This document shows, one piece after another, positions 18,065 to 26,963 of a DNA stretch of 64,000 nt. Source of the DNA: Flavobacterium sp. GTDB taxonomy: Bacteria > Bacteroidota > Bacteroidia > Flavobacteriales > Flavobacteriaceae. The position numbers and the translations under genes were made by a program. The first letter of the stretch is position 1, and every line of letters starts with the position of its first letter. A model generated the notes under the pieces. The model saw only the letters and a program-made list of their open reading frames with translations, searched no databases and was not told the DNA's origin. The stretch lies in NCBI GenBank assembly GCA_014378065.1, contig JACMOK010000071.1, positions 1 to 64,000 of the forward strand. Direction: 5' to 3'.

Positions 18065-19237
18065 ATGAAACTAAAATTACTTTATTCCGCTTTTGCTTTT
18101 TTTACAATAGCGCTTTGCAACGCACAAACCATTTCAATTGTAGGCCCAGGCGTAAATGGTTGGCCGGAAAATCAAACCACACCAGAAATCACATTGTTAA
18201 CTACAGATAATGTGACGTTTAGCATTCAAAACTTAGTTGTAACTGATGGCTTTGTTAAGTTCAGACGCGACTTATCTTGGACCACCAACTGGGGCGGCAA
18301 TACTTTCCCTAGTGGTCAAGGTATTCTAAACGGAGACAATATTCCAACGGTCGCAGGCACTTATGATGTAACTTTTAACCTTTCCAACGCCACATATACT
18401 TTTATTAACGCTACAGGCTTTCCGAGTATCGGCATTTGGGGTCCAGCGGTTGATTCTCAAAATGGGTATGCGGGTGCTGATGTTGACATGAGTACTACCG
18501 ACGGCATCACTTATACCCTTTCGGGTTTTTATTTTAGTAGTGGTCAGGCCTATTTCAGACAAGACAATGCGACCAATTTTGTTTGGGGAAGTACCGCTTA
18601 TCCTACCGGAACTGCCGTGATGAATGGCCCCTCGCTTTTTATTCCAGGTGGAGAACATTTTGTTACTTTTAATAGAATTACAGGAGATTATAGTTTTAGC
18701 TTCCCGAGTGTCGGTATATTGGGAACGGCTTTACAAGGCTATGACGTGGCTGACACCGATTTGATAACCAACGATGGATTTTTCTATTCAATTTCAGGTC
18801 TCCATTTGGGCATCGGAACCGTAAAATTTCGAAAAGACAATGCCTGGACAGTAAACTGGGGTGCAGATGCATTTCCGTACGGAACTGGAGTGCAGGACGG
18901 CGCTAATATTCCTGTGAATATAGATGCTTTTTATTCGATAAGTTTTAACCGCCTTTCCGGAGCCTATGAGTTTGGTCAATTATTGAGTACGGCTGCGTTT
19001 TCATCTTCCGAATTGACAATTGCTCCTAATCCCGCGCGAAACAACTGGAATTTCAATTCATCCAATGAAATTATTAATCGTATTGAGATTTTAGATTTCG
19101 TTGGAAAATCAATATTGACCATTACGCCTGATGCTAAGTTTTCAACCATTGATGTGTCATCGTTTCCTCAGGGAATTTATTTCGCAAAAATTAGAACTCA
19201 GAAAGCGAGTACGACTTACAAATTAATTAAAATATAA
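18065..19237 (+). CDS. SusE/SusF-like T9SS-secreted protein, three repeats
   Basis: 390 aa. The ATG at 18065 gives a classical signal peptide (MKLKLLYSAFAFFTIALCNAQ); an ATG at 18047 is also possible. Three repeats of about 95 aa follow, each shaped like SusE/SusF starch-binding modules: (SI)VGPGVNGWP..., a TTDN/TTDG segment, a VKFRRD.SW..NWGG motif, FPSGQG, and a closing VTFN.....Y.F strand. The C-terminus (IAPNPARNNW ... GIYFAKIRTQKASTTYKLIKI) is a type A T9SS sorting domain. Unlike classical SusE/F it has no lipobox, so it is probably secreted and fixed to the surface by the T9SS. Carbohydrate binding is inferred from the family. A longer tandem paralogue follows. Confidence 0.8.
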   Translation: MKLKLLYSAFAFFTIALCNAQTISIVGPGVNGWPENQTTPEITLLTTDNVTFSIQNLVVTDGFVKFRRDLSWTTNWGGNTFPSGQGILNGDNIPTVAGTYDVTFNLSNATYTFINATGFPSIGIWGPAVDSQNGYAGADVDMSTTDGITYTLSGFYFSSGQAYFRQDNATNFVWGSTAYPTGTAVMNGPSLFIPGGEHFVTFNRITGDYSFSFPSVGILGTALQGYDVADTDLITNDGFFYSISGLHLGIGTVKFRKDNAWTVNWGADAFPYGTGVQDGANIPVNIDAFYSISFNRLSGAYEFGQLLSTAAFSSSELTIAPNPARNNWNFNSSNEIINRIEILDFVGKSILTITPDAKFSTIDVSSFPQGIYFAKIRTQKASTTYKLIKI

Positions 19238-19357
19238 ATATTAAAAACATTTCTTTTTAGATGCTGCTGCAAAAACTACTTTTTTATTTTTCACAAAAAA
19301 ACACGTCTTTAAAAATTTATACCACGGTTCATTAGTTAAAAAAATAATCTTATCAAC

Positions 19358-19373
19358 ACGAAAACGTTTTCGT
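19358..19373. promoter_or_regulatory. LacI-family-type operator palindrome
   Basis: ACGAAAACGTTTTCGT is a perfect 16-bp palindrome with the central CG typical of LacI/GalR-family operators. It lies 91 bp upstream of the second SusE/F-like gene. A TATATTTA box at 19377-19384 would put it in a repressor position; a TAATTTTA box at 19420-19427 would put it in an activator-like upstream position. Confidence 0.6.
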
Positions 19374-19463
19374 AATTATATTTATTAGCCAAAATTATCC
19401 TTCAATAAATTAATTTGAGTAATTTTATAAAAATTAATTTTAAAATTTAAAAAATCATTTATT

Positions 19464-21002
19464 ATGAAAAGAAATTTACTCTTATTAATTGCAATTTGTT
19501 TGACTGCATTTAATGTAAATGCCCAAACACCAGGTGTTACTTCGGTGGCCATCGTTGGTGAAGCTGTAGGCGGATGGCCTGGTGATCCTGGAAATCCTGG
19601 TCCGGCAGATGTGCACCAAATGACATCAACCGATGGAGAAAATTGGTCTATCAATGGTTTGGTTGTTACAAACGCCGCACCACTTGGTGGCGCCAAATTT
19701 AGAGCCAACAACGCTTGGGTTATTAACTGGGGTGCTGCTACCTTTCCAAGCGGAACTGGCACACAAGAGGGAGCTAATATCCTTACTATAGGTGGAACTT
19801 ACGATGTTACTTTTAACAGTACTACGGGGGTTTATAATTTTGGAGGCGGTGCGCCAATTCCCGTTGTAAAATTGGTTGGTACAGCCGCAACTGGCGGATC
19901 GTTAAACATGGCAACTTCAGATGCAACGAATTACACTCTAACGAATGTAACTTTACTTGCGGGTACTGCTCAATTTAATATTGATGGAAATAATTTCGGA
20001 TCAGATACGTTTCCAACAGGTATGATTTCAGACCCAAACTTGTTTATTCCGGTTCCAGCAGGTACTTATAGTTCTGTGACTGTAAATATTTCTACAGGAG
20101 ATTATAATTTTGTTGCTGCTCCTGTGTTTCCTTCTATCGCCATTGTTGGCCCCGGAGCTGGCGGATGGCCAAATGATCCGCAGATAGATGCCAACGTTTT
20201 GGCAACTGCTGATGGAGAAACTTACAAAGGTACTGTTACACTCACCGCTGGTCCTTCTCCAGATAATGAAATTAAATTTAGAACTAACAACGATTGGAAC
20301 CAACCAAATTATGGTGGCTTTTCATTTCCGACTGGACCAGATCCAACAAATCCTGGTGGGAATATTGTAGTTACTGTAGCTGGAACTTACGATGTTGTTT
20401 TTACCAGATCGACAGGTGCGTATGTTTTCTCTTTTCCAGGGATTGCTATAGTTGGAGCAGGAACTGCTTTCGGTTGGCCAAATGATCCACAGATAGATGC
20501 TTTACAACTCTTAACTACTGATGGAGCAAACTACACCTTAAGTGATGTGGTACTAACTGCAACTGATCCGAATAATGTAGTAAAATTTAGAACCAACAAT
20601 GACTGGAATCAGCCAAATTTTGGTGGCGTTACTTTTCCAAGTGGTCCAGACCCATTGAATTTGAATGGAAATATTGTGGTAACTGTCGCTTCAACTTATA
20701 CCATCAACTTCAACAGAATTACAAGAGCGTATACGTTTACCGATCAGTTGGCGACCGCAGCTTTCAATTCTGCTGATTTCAGAGTATATCCAAATCCAAC
20801 GCAGAATTCTTGGAACTTTACATCATTAAACAGCACGATTGAATCTATTCAGATCGTAAACGTTTTAGGAAAAACAATCATGACAATTGCACCGAATAGT
20901 ACGGCTGCAAATGTAGATGCTTCTGCTTTAAACGCTGGAATCTACTTTGCTAGAATTGCTACTGCTGCTGCGACGCAAACTGTAAAGTTGATCAAAAACT
21001 AA
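19464..21002 (+). CDS. SusE/SusF-like T9SS-secreted protein, four repeats
   Basis: 512 aa, a paralogue of the preceding gene. Signal peptide MKRNLLLLIAICLTAFNVNAQ, then four repeats: VAIVGEAVGGWPGDPG, VKLVGTAATGGSLN (short, divergent), IAIVGPGAGGWPNDPQIDA and IAIVGAGTAFGWPNDPQIDA. Repeats 3 and 4 are closely similar and share EIKFRTNNDWNQPN/VVKFRTNNDWNQPN, which suggests recent internal duplication. The C-terminus (VYPNPTQNSWNF ... GIYFARIATAAATQTVKLIKN) is a type A T9SS sorting domain. By family it would bind glycans at the cell surface; no SusC/SusD or glycosidase gene is adjacent. The upstream LacI-type operator suggests sugar-responsive control. A strong terminator follows. Confidence 0.82.
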   Translation: MKRNLLLLIAICLTAFNVNAQTPGVTSVAIVGEAVGGWPGDPGNPGPADVHQMTSTDGENWSINGLVVTNAAPLGGAKFRANNAWVINWGAATFPSGTGTQEGANILTIGGTYDVTFNSTTGVYNFGGGAPIPVVKLVGTAATGGSLNMATSDATNYTLTNVTLLAGTAQFNIDGNNFGSDTFPTGMISDPNLFIPVPAGTYSSVTVNISTGDYNFVAAPVFPSIAIVGPGAGGWPNDPQIDANVLATADGETYKGTVTLTAGPSPDNEIKFRTNNDWNQPNYGGFSFPTGPDPTNPGGNIVVTVAGTYDVVFTRSTGAYVFSFPGIAIVGAGTAFGWPNDPQIDALQLLTTDGANYTLSDVVLTATDPNNVVKFRTNNDWNQPNFGGVTFPSGPDPLNLNGNIVVTVASTYTINFNRITRAYTFTDQLATAAFNSADFRVYPNPTQNSWNFTSLNSTIESIQIVNVLGKTIMTIAPNSTAANVDASALNAGIYFARIATAAATQTVKLIKN

Positions 21003-21023
21003 ACACTATTTTTTTTAATATTA

Positions 21024-21058
21024 AATCCCTTACTACAGTATAGTAAGGGATTTTTTTA
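21024..21058 (+). terminator. Terminator after the second SusE/F-like gene
   Basis: AATCCCTTACTA pairs perfectly with TAGTAAGGGATT around CAGTA and is followed by seven T. Confidence 0.93.
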
Positions 21059-21099
21059 TACAAAAAACTTTTAGGTTTTTATAAATCGATTTATAACAC

Positions 21100-21107
21100 T
21101 ACTTTTG
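21100..21107 (+). promoter_or_regulatory. ndk -7 box
   Basis: TACTTTTG, 24 bp before the ndk ATG, matches TAnnTTTG. No clear -33 TTG. Confidence 0.5.
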
Positions 21108-21130
21108 CCCCCATATTAAAAAACATAAAA

Positions 21131-21550
21131 ATGGCTACGAACAGAACTTTTACGATGATTAAACCCGATGGTGTAGAAAACGGACACATTGGAGGAATAT
21201 TAAATATGATAACCGAAGGTGGTTTTAAAATTGTTGCGTTAAAATTGACGCAATTAACTGTTGCCGATGCACAAGCATTCTATGCCGTTCATGCCGCTCG
21301 GCCTTTCTACGGAGAATTGGTCGATTTCATGTCGAGAGGACCAATTGTTGCGGCAATTTTAGAAAAACAGAATGCGATAGAAGATTTTAGAACACTAATT
21401 GGGGCTACCAATCCGGCCGATGCCACCGAAGGAACGATCCGTAAAAAATACGCTACTTCCATTGGAGAAAATGCCGTCCACGGTTCTGACAGCGATGAAA
21501 ATGCAGCGATTGAAAGTGCTTTTCATTTCGCTGGTAGAGACCAATTTTAA
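21131..21550 (+). CDS. ndk: Nucleoside diphosphate kinase
   Basis: 139 aa, full length for Ndk, which transfers the terminal phosphate between nucleoside tri- and diphosphates through a phospho-His. Visible signatures: the N-terminal [19 protein letters not shown] and the active-site [12 protein letters not shown], whose His is catalytic. Monocistronic, with its own -7 box and a terminator right after the stop. Confidence 0.97.
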   Translation: MATNRTFTMIKPDGVENGHIGGILNMITEGGFKIVALKLTQLTVADAQAFYAVHAARPFYGELVDFMSRGPIVAAILEKQNAIEDFRTLIGATNPADATEGTIRKKYATSIGENAVHGSDSDENAAIESAFHFAGRDQF

Positions 21551-21571
21551 TTAGACTGGTTAGCTTAAAAA

Positions 21572-21603
21572 AAAAATCCCGTTTCATTGGAATGGGATTT
21601 TTT
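21572..21603. terminator. Bidirectional terminator between ndk and the DUF721 gene
   Basis: AAATCCC and GGGATTT pair, extended by G:T pairs, with A and T runs on the two sides, so it can serve both convergent genes. Confidence 0.85.
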
Positions 21604-21626
21604 GTAGATTATACTGTAGCATAAAA

Positions 21627-21923
21627 CTATCTCAACACCACAGCGGTAATTACTTCCCTGTGAAGTTCCTCGTTAATCATCGCAATGATTTTGTCTTTCC
21701 CATAACTCAATTCTTCTCGCAACACGGAGGAAGTAAGTTCTACATACAGCGTACTGCCTTTGAGAGCGATGTTTTTAGTGTAGCTGTTGACTCCATTTCC
21801 CATTAAACTTTTCCAAGCTTCTTTGACTGCAATCTGATCAATACCTGGTTGCAATTTATTGGTTTGGATGATTTGTTTGAGTACATCGCCAACAGAACTT
21901 TCATTATTGAGTCTTCTGGCCAT
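21627..21923 (-). CDS. DUF721 domain-containing protein
   Basis: 98-aa cytosolic protein of the DUF721 family (related to DciA, the helicase-operator protein of many bacteria). Recognisable elements: the N-terminal SSVGDVLKQIIQTNKLQPGIDQIAVKEAWKSLMG and the KGSTLYVELTSSVLREELSY segment. In Bacteroidota this family often lies beside recF or small lipoprotein genes; here it overlaps the upstream lipocalin-like lipoprotein gene by 20 nt. A role in replication initiation is inferred from DciA relatives and not shown here. Confidence 0.85.
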   Translation of the reverse strand: MARRLNNESSVGDVLKQIIQTNKLQPGIDQIAVKEAWKSLMGNGVNSYTKNIALKGSTLYVELTSSVLREELSYGKDKIIAMINEELHREVITAVVLR

Positions 21924-22344
21924 TCCCTAAAATATTTATTGGTGCTGCTCTTTTGTAATGATATTCGTTTTTCGAATCGTTAAGCGTTACCAATTCTTGA
22001 TCTGAAATAACGAGTAATTCTTCCTTCCATTTAGAAAATGAAGTATGATATTGAAGAAAATACTTTCCGTTCTGGTTCTGAATTTTTACCATTTCATAAG
22101 CATCATTGACTAGAAAAGTTCCATCCAATTGGGGACTTACTTTCTTTCGAAAGCCTGAGTTGTTTTTGAGTTCAAAATAGTCAAAAGTGTCATTGATGGT
22201 ATATTCTTTTTTAGTACCGTCAGAAGAAATTACTTTCTCAATTTCCCAGTAGCCGTTAATTTTAGCAAGATCCGAAGCTTTAATTTCTTTTTGACATCCT
22301 GCCGCAAGTATTGAAATAACAAGAAATAGCGCGATTTTTCTCAT
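21904..22344 (-). CDS. Lipocalin-like lipoprotein
   Basis: 146-aa lipoprotein: MRKIALFLVISILAAGC is a signal with lipobox LAAGC (Cys at about 17). The body starts INGYWEIEKVISSDGTKKEY and continues as short alternating beta segments (YDYFELKNNSGFRKKV type), the pattern of lipocalin-like proteins common in Bacteroidota. Its last 20 nt overlap the start of the DUF721 gene, so the two are cotranscribed. Ligand and function unknown. Confidence 0.72.
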   Translation of the reverse strand: MRKIALFLVISILAAGCQKEIKASDLAKINGYWEIEKVISSDGTKKEYTINDTFDYFELKNNSGFRKKVSPQLDGTFLVNDAYEMVKIQNQNGKYFLQYHTSFSKWKEELLVISDQELVTLNDSKNEYHYKRAAPINILGNGQKTQ

Positions 22345-22411
22345 GGTTTTAAAAAAAATAAAAGTACAATTTATTTAAATGATAAAAAAGAGAAAGCCTT
22401 AAACTATTTCA

Positions 22412-22419
22412 TACTTTTG
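22412..22419 (+). promoter_or_regulatory. -7 box of the serine hydrolase gene
   Basis: TACTTTTG, 27 bp before the ATG at 22446, matches TAnnTTTG. Confidence 0.45.
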
Positions 22420-22445
22420 AGGTCACAATAAGAAATTTTTTACCC

Positions 22446-23525
22446 ATGGAAAAAGTAATAGTAGGGTTGTTAAGTCTGTTTTGTCTTTTAAGTTGCAATG
22501 CTTCCGATTCACAGGTGACCACGCCAGCGCCTATCCCAACAGAAAGCTTTTATTTCCCCCCGTTGAACGGAGAAATTTGGGAAACGAAAACCATAACCGA
22601 TTTAAATTGGAATTCCGGCGCAGTGCAACCCCTACTCGATTTTTTAGAATCGAAACACACCAAAGGCTTTATAATTCTAGTTAATGGAAAAATAGTTATG
22701 GAAAACTATTTTAATGGCCACACCTCTACTTCACCTTGGTACTGGGCCAGCGCCGGTAAAACTTTAACTTCAACCATCTGTGGGATTGCACAAGACGAAA
22801 ATTTATTAGCGCTTAATGATAAAGTGTCGCAGTATATTGGAACAGCTTGGACAAGCGAAACACTTGCAAAAGAAAACCTCATTACTTGCAGAAATTTGTT
22901 AACGATGACCTCTGGGTTGAATGACAGTACGGATGATTTTGATCCGGCAAGTCTAACCTATGTTGCAGATGCCGGAACGCGTTGGGCATACCATAACGTA
23001 TATGTAAAATTGCAGGATGTCGTTGCCGCAGCGAGTGGTCAAACCTGGACCAATTATTTCAATAGCAAACTTCGAGACAAAATTGGCATGACAGGAAGCT
23101 GGTTTAAATCAGGAAACAATATTGTCTATTGGAGCACTACGCGAAGTATGGCGCGTTTTGGACTATTAATGTTGAATCAAGGAAAATGGGAAACCACACA
23201 AATCGTTTCAAAAAATTATTTTGAGGAAGCAACCAATACATCTCAAACTATCAATCAAAGTTATGGTTATTTGTGGTGGCTCAATGGCAAAACGAGTTAT
23301 CATTTGCCTCAAACTCAGTTTCAATTTTCGGGAAGCATAATTCCTTCTGGCCCCAATGATCTGTTTATGGCTTTAGGAAAAAACGATCAAAAAATTTATG
23401 TAATCCCAAACAAAAAAATGGTAGTCATCCGGATGGGTGATGTTTCTGATCCTGCAAATCCTACCTTTGCACTATCAGGGTTTGACAATGAGTTGTGGCA
23501 AAAAATAAATGCGCTGTACAACTAA
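22446..23525 (+). CDS. Class C beta-lactamase-like serine hydrolase lipoprotein
   Basis: 359 aa. The lipoprotein signal MEKVIVGLLSLFCLLSC is followed by a serine hydrolase domain of the beta-lactamase/penicillin-binding (AmpC, MEROPS S12) fold. The SxxK motif is SAGK (in WYWASAGKTLTS, near residue 102), and the YxN motif is YHN (in RWAYHNVYVKLQ, near 182). A clear KTG-like third motif is not obvious. Such proteins are usually D-Ala-D-Ala peptidase- or esterase-like and sit in the periplasm; antibiotic resistance should not be assumed. Single-gene unit. Confidence 0.85.
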   Translation: MEKVIVGLLSLFCLLSCNASDSQVTTPAPIPTESFYFPPLNGEIWETKTITDLNWNSGAVQPLLDFLESKHTKGFIILVNGKIVMENYFNGHTSTSPWYWASAGKTLTSTICGIAQDENLLALNDKVSQYIGTAWTSETLAKENLITCRNLLTMTSGLNDSTDDFDPASLTYVADAGTRWAYHNVYVKLQDVVAAASGQTWTNYFNSKLRDKIGMTGSWFKSGNNIVYWSTTRSMARFGLLMLNQGKWETTQIVSKNYFEEATNTSQTINQSYGYLWWLNGKTSYHLPQTQFQFSGSIIPSGPNDLFMALGKNDQKIYVIPNKKMVVIRMGDVSDPANPTFALSGFDNELWQKINALYN

Positions 23526-23582
23526 CAAATTGCATTACGAGGCAATGACAACTTTCAGATTCGTTGTCCATACGCTTCGCTA

Positions 23583-24536
23583 CTATTTAAAAAAGGAATC
23601 TACAAACTCATATTTATTAAAGACCTGTAAGTCTTCTAATCCTTCTCCCACGCCAATATATTTGACCGGAATCTTGAATTGATCGGAAATTCCAATCACG
23701 ACGCCTCCTTTTGCAGTTCCGTCTAGTTTTGTCACCGCCAAGGACGTGACTTCGGTCGCAGCCGTAAACTGTTTGGCTTGTTCAAATGCATTTTGTCCGG
23801 TTGAGCCGTCCAAAACCAACAGCACATCGTGTGGCGCATCTCCGACTACCTTTTGCATAACCCGTTTTACTTTTGTGAGTTCATTCATCAAATTGAGTTT
23901 GTTGTGCAAACGACCTGCAGTATCAATGATTACTATATCAGCTTCCTGTGCGACTGCGCTTTGCAACGTATCAAAAGCAACTGAGGCCGGATCACTTCCC
24001 ATTTGTTGTTTTACCAGAGGAACACCTACGCGATCCGCCCAGACTTGTAATTGGTCAATTGCCGCCGCGCGAAAAGTATCGGCTGCACCTAAAACAACGG
24101 TGTAGCCTTGCTTTTTAAATTGATAGGCCAATTTCCCGATAGTCGTGGTTTTTCCAACTCCATTAACACCTACAACCATCAAAACATAAGGTTTCGTTGG
24201 GGTTGGAATTACAAATTCAGTAGCCTCTCCCATGTTGCTTTCAGAAAGCAATCCTGAAATTTCGTCACGCAAAATTTGGTTGAGTTCATCGGTTCCGAGG
24301 TATTTGTCTTCAGCAACGCGTTTTTCGATTCTGGTAATTATTTTCAGGGTCGTATTGACACCTACATCGGATGCCACAAGAATTTCTTCGAGATTATCAA
24401 GTACTTCTTCATCAACTTTAGATTTGCCTGCAACTGCTTTGGTAAGTTTGGAAAAGAAGGTGGTCTTTGATTTTTCAAGACCTTTATCTAGGGTCTCTTT
24501 TTTTTCGGAGGAAAATATTCTTTTAAAAAATGACAT
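23583..24536 (-). CDS. ftsY: Signal recognition particle receptor FtsY
   Basis: 317 aa, SRP receptor GTPase that docks ribosome-SRP complexes at the membrane. Short N-terminal acidic/basic helix (MSFFKRIFSSEKKETLDKGLE), then the N domain. In the G domain: G1 VVGVNGVGKTTTIGKLA (near 125), DTFRAAAIDQL (G2), DTAGRLHN (G3), TKLDGTAKGG (G4) and the closing GVGEGLEDLQVF. No long A domain, as is common in Bacteroidota. It ends a minus-strand row (cinA, rpmB, rpmG, DUF4295, ftsY) but is separated by a terminator and probably has its own promoter about 140 bp upstream. Confidence 0.97.
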   Translation of the reverse strand: MSFFKRIFSSEKKETLDKGLEKSKTTFFSKLTKAVAGKSKVDEEVLDNLEEILVASDVGVNTTLKIITRIEKRVAEDKYLGTDELNQILRDEISGLLSESNMGEATEFVIPTPTKPYVLMVVGVNGVGKTTTIGKLAYQFKKQGYTVVLGAADTFRAAAIDQLQVWADRVGVPLVKQQMGSDPASVAFDTLQSAVAQEADIVIIDTAGRLHNKLNLMNELTKVKRVMQKVVGDAPHDVLLVLDGSTGQNAFEQAKQFTAATEVTSLAVTKLDGTAKGGVVIGISDQFKIPVKYIGVGEGLEDLQVFNKYEFVDSFFK

Positions 24537-24675
24537 TGTCTAAATTCGTTTATTGATGTAAATGCTGTTGGCCTCCCTTAAAGGCGGACTCGAGAGCGAG
24601 ATGGCTAGACCAAATATAGTGTTCCTACATTTCAGGGGATGGGTTTTGAACATTGTCACAACCATTCACGAAAGT

Positions 24676-24683
24676 CAAAAGTA
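24676..24683 (-). promoter_or_regulatory. Possible ftsY -7 box
   Basis: TACTTTTG on the minus strand between the DUF4295 terminator and ftsY. It implies a 5' leader of about 130 nt; no -33 TTG at the usual spacing. Confidence 0.35.
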
Positions 24684-24750
24684 ATTTCAAAAAAACGCAC
24701 TAAAAGCCTAGACTTATAATAAATCGCCGTAAAAACTGCGTAAATATAAA

Positions 24751-24786
24751 AAATAAAAAAGCTACTTCCGAATGAAAGTAGCTTTT
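24751..24786 (-). terminator. Terminator after the DUF4295 gene
   Basis: AAAAGCTACTT pairs with AAGTAGCTTTT. On the minus strand a T-rich tract follows. It closes the cinA-rpmB-rpmG-DUF4295 row before ftsY. Confidence 0.85.
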
Positions 24787-24805
24787 CTGTATAATGAAAT
24801 TTATA

Positions 24806-24958
24806 TTATTTCTTTTTCAAGAACTCATCGACTGCTTCAGGGGACATAATCGATTCAACGAACGTGTAGGCACCGGTCTTAGGAGATTTTACCATTTTGA
24901 TGGCTTTCGATAATCTTTTTGAGGCTGTTTGTAACGATGCAACGGTTTTCTTTGCCAT
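24806..24958 (-). CDS. DUF4295 small basic protein
   Basis: 50-aa Lys-rich protein beginning MAKKTVASLQTASKRLSKAI and ending FLKKK. Its size, composition and place directly after rpmB and rpmG match DUF4295, a small Bacteroidota protein conserved beside ribosomal protein L33, which suggests a ribosome-associated role (inference). It lies 99 bp after rpmG and is followed by a terminator. Confidence 0.9.
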   Translation of the reverse strand: MAKKTVASLQTASKRLSKAIKMVKSPKTGAYTFVESIMSPEAVDEFLKKK

Positions 24959-25057
24959 AATTCAAATATTTTAAATTTTGATAACTCTCTAAATGTGCAA
25001 TTCAAGACCCATTTAAATCTCAAAAAAAGCCATTTGAGATTGATAGATCTCTGATTA

Positions 25058-25240
25058 TTATTTAATTTCTTTGTGTACTGTTACTCGTTTCAAGATTGGG
25101 TTGAATTTTTTAATTTCCAAACGGTCTGGAGTATTCTTTTTATTCTTGGTGGTGATGTATCTTGAAGTTCCCGGAACACCTGAAGTTTTGTGTTCGGTAC
25201 ATTCTAAAATTACCTGAATTCTGTTGCCTTTCTTTGCCAT
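25058..25240 (-). CDS. rpmG: 50S ribosomal protein L33
   Basis: 60 aa, bL33 of the large ribosomal subunit. [20 protein letters not shown], then [22 protein letters not shown], the canonical L33 pattern. Only one Cys is present (ECTEH), so this is a zinc-free (C-minus) form. 26 bp after rpmB, in one operon. Confidence 0.97.
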
Positions 25241-25266
25241 CTTGCTATATAGTTTTTAGGAATGGA

Positions 25267-25503
25267 TTATTTAATAAATCCTTCTAACTGTGCTTTTTTC
25301 AACACAGCAGCGATTCCATTTTTGTTGATTGTTTTTATTGTAGATGCGGCTACTCTCAGCGTAATCCATCTGTCTTCTTCAGGAAGGTAAAAACGTTTTT
25401 TTAGTAAGTTTACCGAAAACTTTCTTTTGGTTTTATTCATCGCGTGAGAAACATTATTTCCCACCATTGCTCTTTTACCTGTAAGGTCACAAACTCTTGA
25501 CAT
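25267..25503 (-). CDS. rpmB: 50S ribosomal protein L28
   Basis: 78 aa, bL28. [29 protein letters not shown] is the diagnostic N-terminus, followed by [16 protein letters not shown]. First gene of the rpmB-rpmG-DUF4295 unit; cinA ends 72 bp upstream on the same strand. Confidence 0.97.
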   Translation of the reverse strand: MSRVCDLTGKRAMVGNNVSHAMNKTKRKFSVNLLKKRFYLPEEDRWITLRVAASTIKTINKNGIAAVLKKAQLEGFIK

Positions 25504-25575
25504 TATGCTTATCTTTTATCGTTACTCAAATCGAGGGTGCAAAGAAAAGAAAAATAAACCTATTATGCAAAATAA

Positions 25576-26829
25576 TTAAAGTAGATTTTTTAAAATTTCT
25601 TTCTGCAATAATTCCATGCTTTTATTTACCGCCCTATCAATCACTTTCTCACGCGGTTGACCAAAAGTATATTCCTGAACGCATACTTCTTTTGGTGTGG
25701 CTAGCGCAATAAAAACAGTGCCCAATGCCGCAGTCGAGTCGCCTTTGGAAGGACCTGCATTCCCCGTCGTAGCTATGGCATAATCGGTTTTCATCATTTT
25801 TTGAATGTTCAGTGCCATTTGAATGGCCACTTCCCTGCTCACCACTCCATGTTCTGCAATCAGTGCCGCTTCAATCCCGAGCACACTAATTTTGGCTGCT
25901 ATACTGTACGCCACAACACTGCCTTTAAAATAATTTGATGCACTAGGAATCGCGCTTAAAACGGCTGCTATTTTGCCGCCTGTGCAACTTTCTGCAGTTG
26001 CGACTGTTTTGCTCTGCTGTGTCAATAGTCTTCCCAAAACAACCTCAAGGGTTTCAGATTCCTCAAACCCGGTGATGATATCGCCGATAAGCTGGGTCAA
26101 GGTCGTGACGTTTTCGGCAATTGCTCGCTCTAAAACCTCCTTATCAGTACCTCTCGCGCTAAGTCTCAATCGTACTTTTCCCGGATGGGGCAAGTACGCC
26201 AGTTTTATAAAAGCAGGAAGCCTGTTTTCCCAAGCTTCGATGCGCTCGGCGATACGACTTTCGCCTTCTCCGTAGGTCAGAATGGTTTTGTGAATGATAT
26301 AAGGCCGCTGGTATTCGGCTGCGATTTTCGGAATTATGCTACCAGTTACTATCGCTTTCATTTCATAAGGAACTCCCGGTAATGAAATAAAGACAGTGTT
26401 CTGTTTTTTCATCCACATACCTGGTGCCGTGCCATTCTCGTTCTTGAGTATTTGACACTGCGACGGAACTAGTGCTTGGTCTTTGTTGACTTGTGCAGCC
26501 GGAATTTTTAATACTTTCTCAAAAAGTGCTACGATATGATCTTCGACTTCTTGATTCCGAACCAGCGTATCCTCAAAGTAATCACAAAAAGTATGTTTGG
26601 TAATATCGTCCTTTGTGGGCCCGAGTCCTCCGGTAACGACCACTAAATCGACTTGGTTCTGGAGTCGGGCAAAAGTGTCTAAAATATGTTGCTTGTCGTC
26701 AGAAATCGAGATTATTTCGTGAACAGCCACGCCAATTTTATCTAAAGACTGGGCTATAAAACCCGAATTGGTATCGACGATTTGGCCAATTAAAATTTCA
26801 TCGCCAATGGTCACAATCGTTGCTTTCAT
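25576..26829 (-). CDS. cinA: CinA family nicotinamide-nucleotide amidohydrolase
   Basis: 417 aa with both CinA domains. The N-terminal molybdopterin-binding-like (COG1058) domain has [20 protein letters not shown] and [15 protein letters not shown], and the C-terminal amidohydrolase domain has [25 protein letters not shown] and [13 protein letters not shown]. The enzyme recycles or cleans up pyridine nucleotides (NMN deamidase/ADP-ribose pyrophosphatase activities in the family). It is the first gene of the row leading to rpmB, an arrangement common in flavobacteria. A copy of the dispersed palindromic element lies 60 bp upstream of its start. Confidence 0.95.
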   Translation of the reverse strand: MKATIVTIGDEILIGQIVDTNSGFIAQSLDKIGVAVHEIISISDDKQHILDTFARLQNQVDLVVVTGGLGPTKDDITKHTFCDYFEDTLVRNQEVEDHIVALFEKVLKIPAAQVNKDQALVPSQCQILKNENGTAPGMWMKKQNTVFISLPGVPYEMKAIVTGSIIPKIAAEYQRPYIIHKTILTYGEGESRIAERIEAWENRLPAFIKLAYLPHPGKVRLRLSARGTDKEVLERAIAENVTTLTQLIGDIITGFEESETLEVVLGRLLTQQSKTVATAESCTGGKIAAVLSAIPSASNYFKGSVVAYSIAAKISVLGIEAALIAEHGVVSREVAIQMALNIQKMMKTDYAIATTGNAGPSKGDSTAALGTVFIALATPKEVCVQEYTFGQPREKVIDRAVNKSMELLQKEILKNLL

Positions 26830-26889
26830 ATCGGTATTGTTATGCCACGACGGCGCAAATTTGTTATGGTTTTGACATGATCGGCTACT

Positions 26890-26962
26890 AGCCCTGATGG
26901 CAGTGGCATCCTTTTGTGCCGGGGTTCGGCGCTAAAGATAAAACGCACAGCAGGAAAAAGCT
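26890..26962 (+). repeat. Dispersed palindromic element, copy b
   Basis: Begins AGCCCTGATGGCAGTGGCAT and ends CAGGAAAAAGCT. CCTG (26893-26896) pairs with CAGG (26951-26954). The apical arm is a different sequence, GTGCCG/CGGCGC. It ends one base before the stop codon of the Hpt gene and is antisense to the flanking genes. Confidence 0.75.
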
Positions 26963-26963
26963 A

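Noticed and set aside
24537..24805. Possible tRNA or RNA gene in the ftsY upstream gap
   Set aside because: No cloverleaf or conserved RNA motif; only a terminator and a possible promoter.
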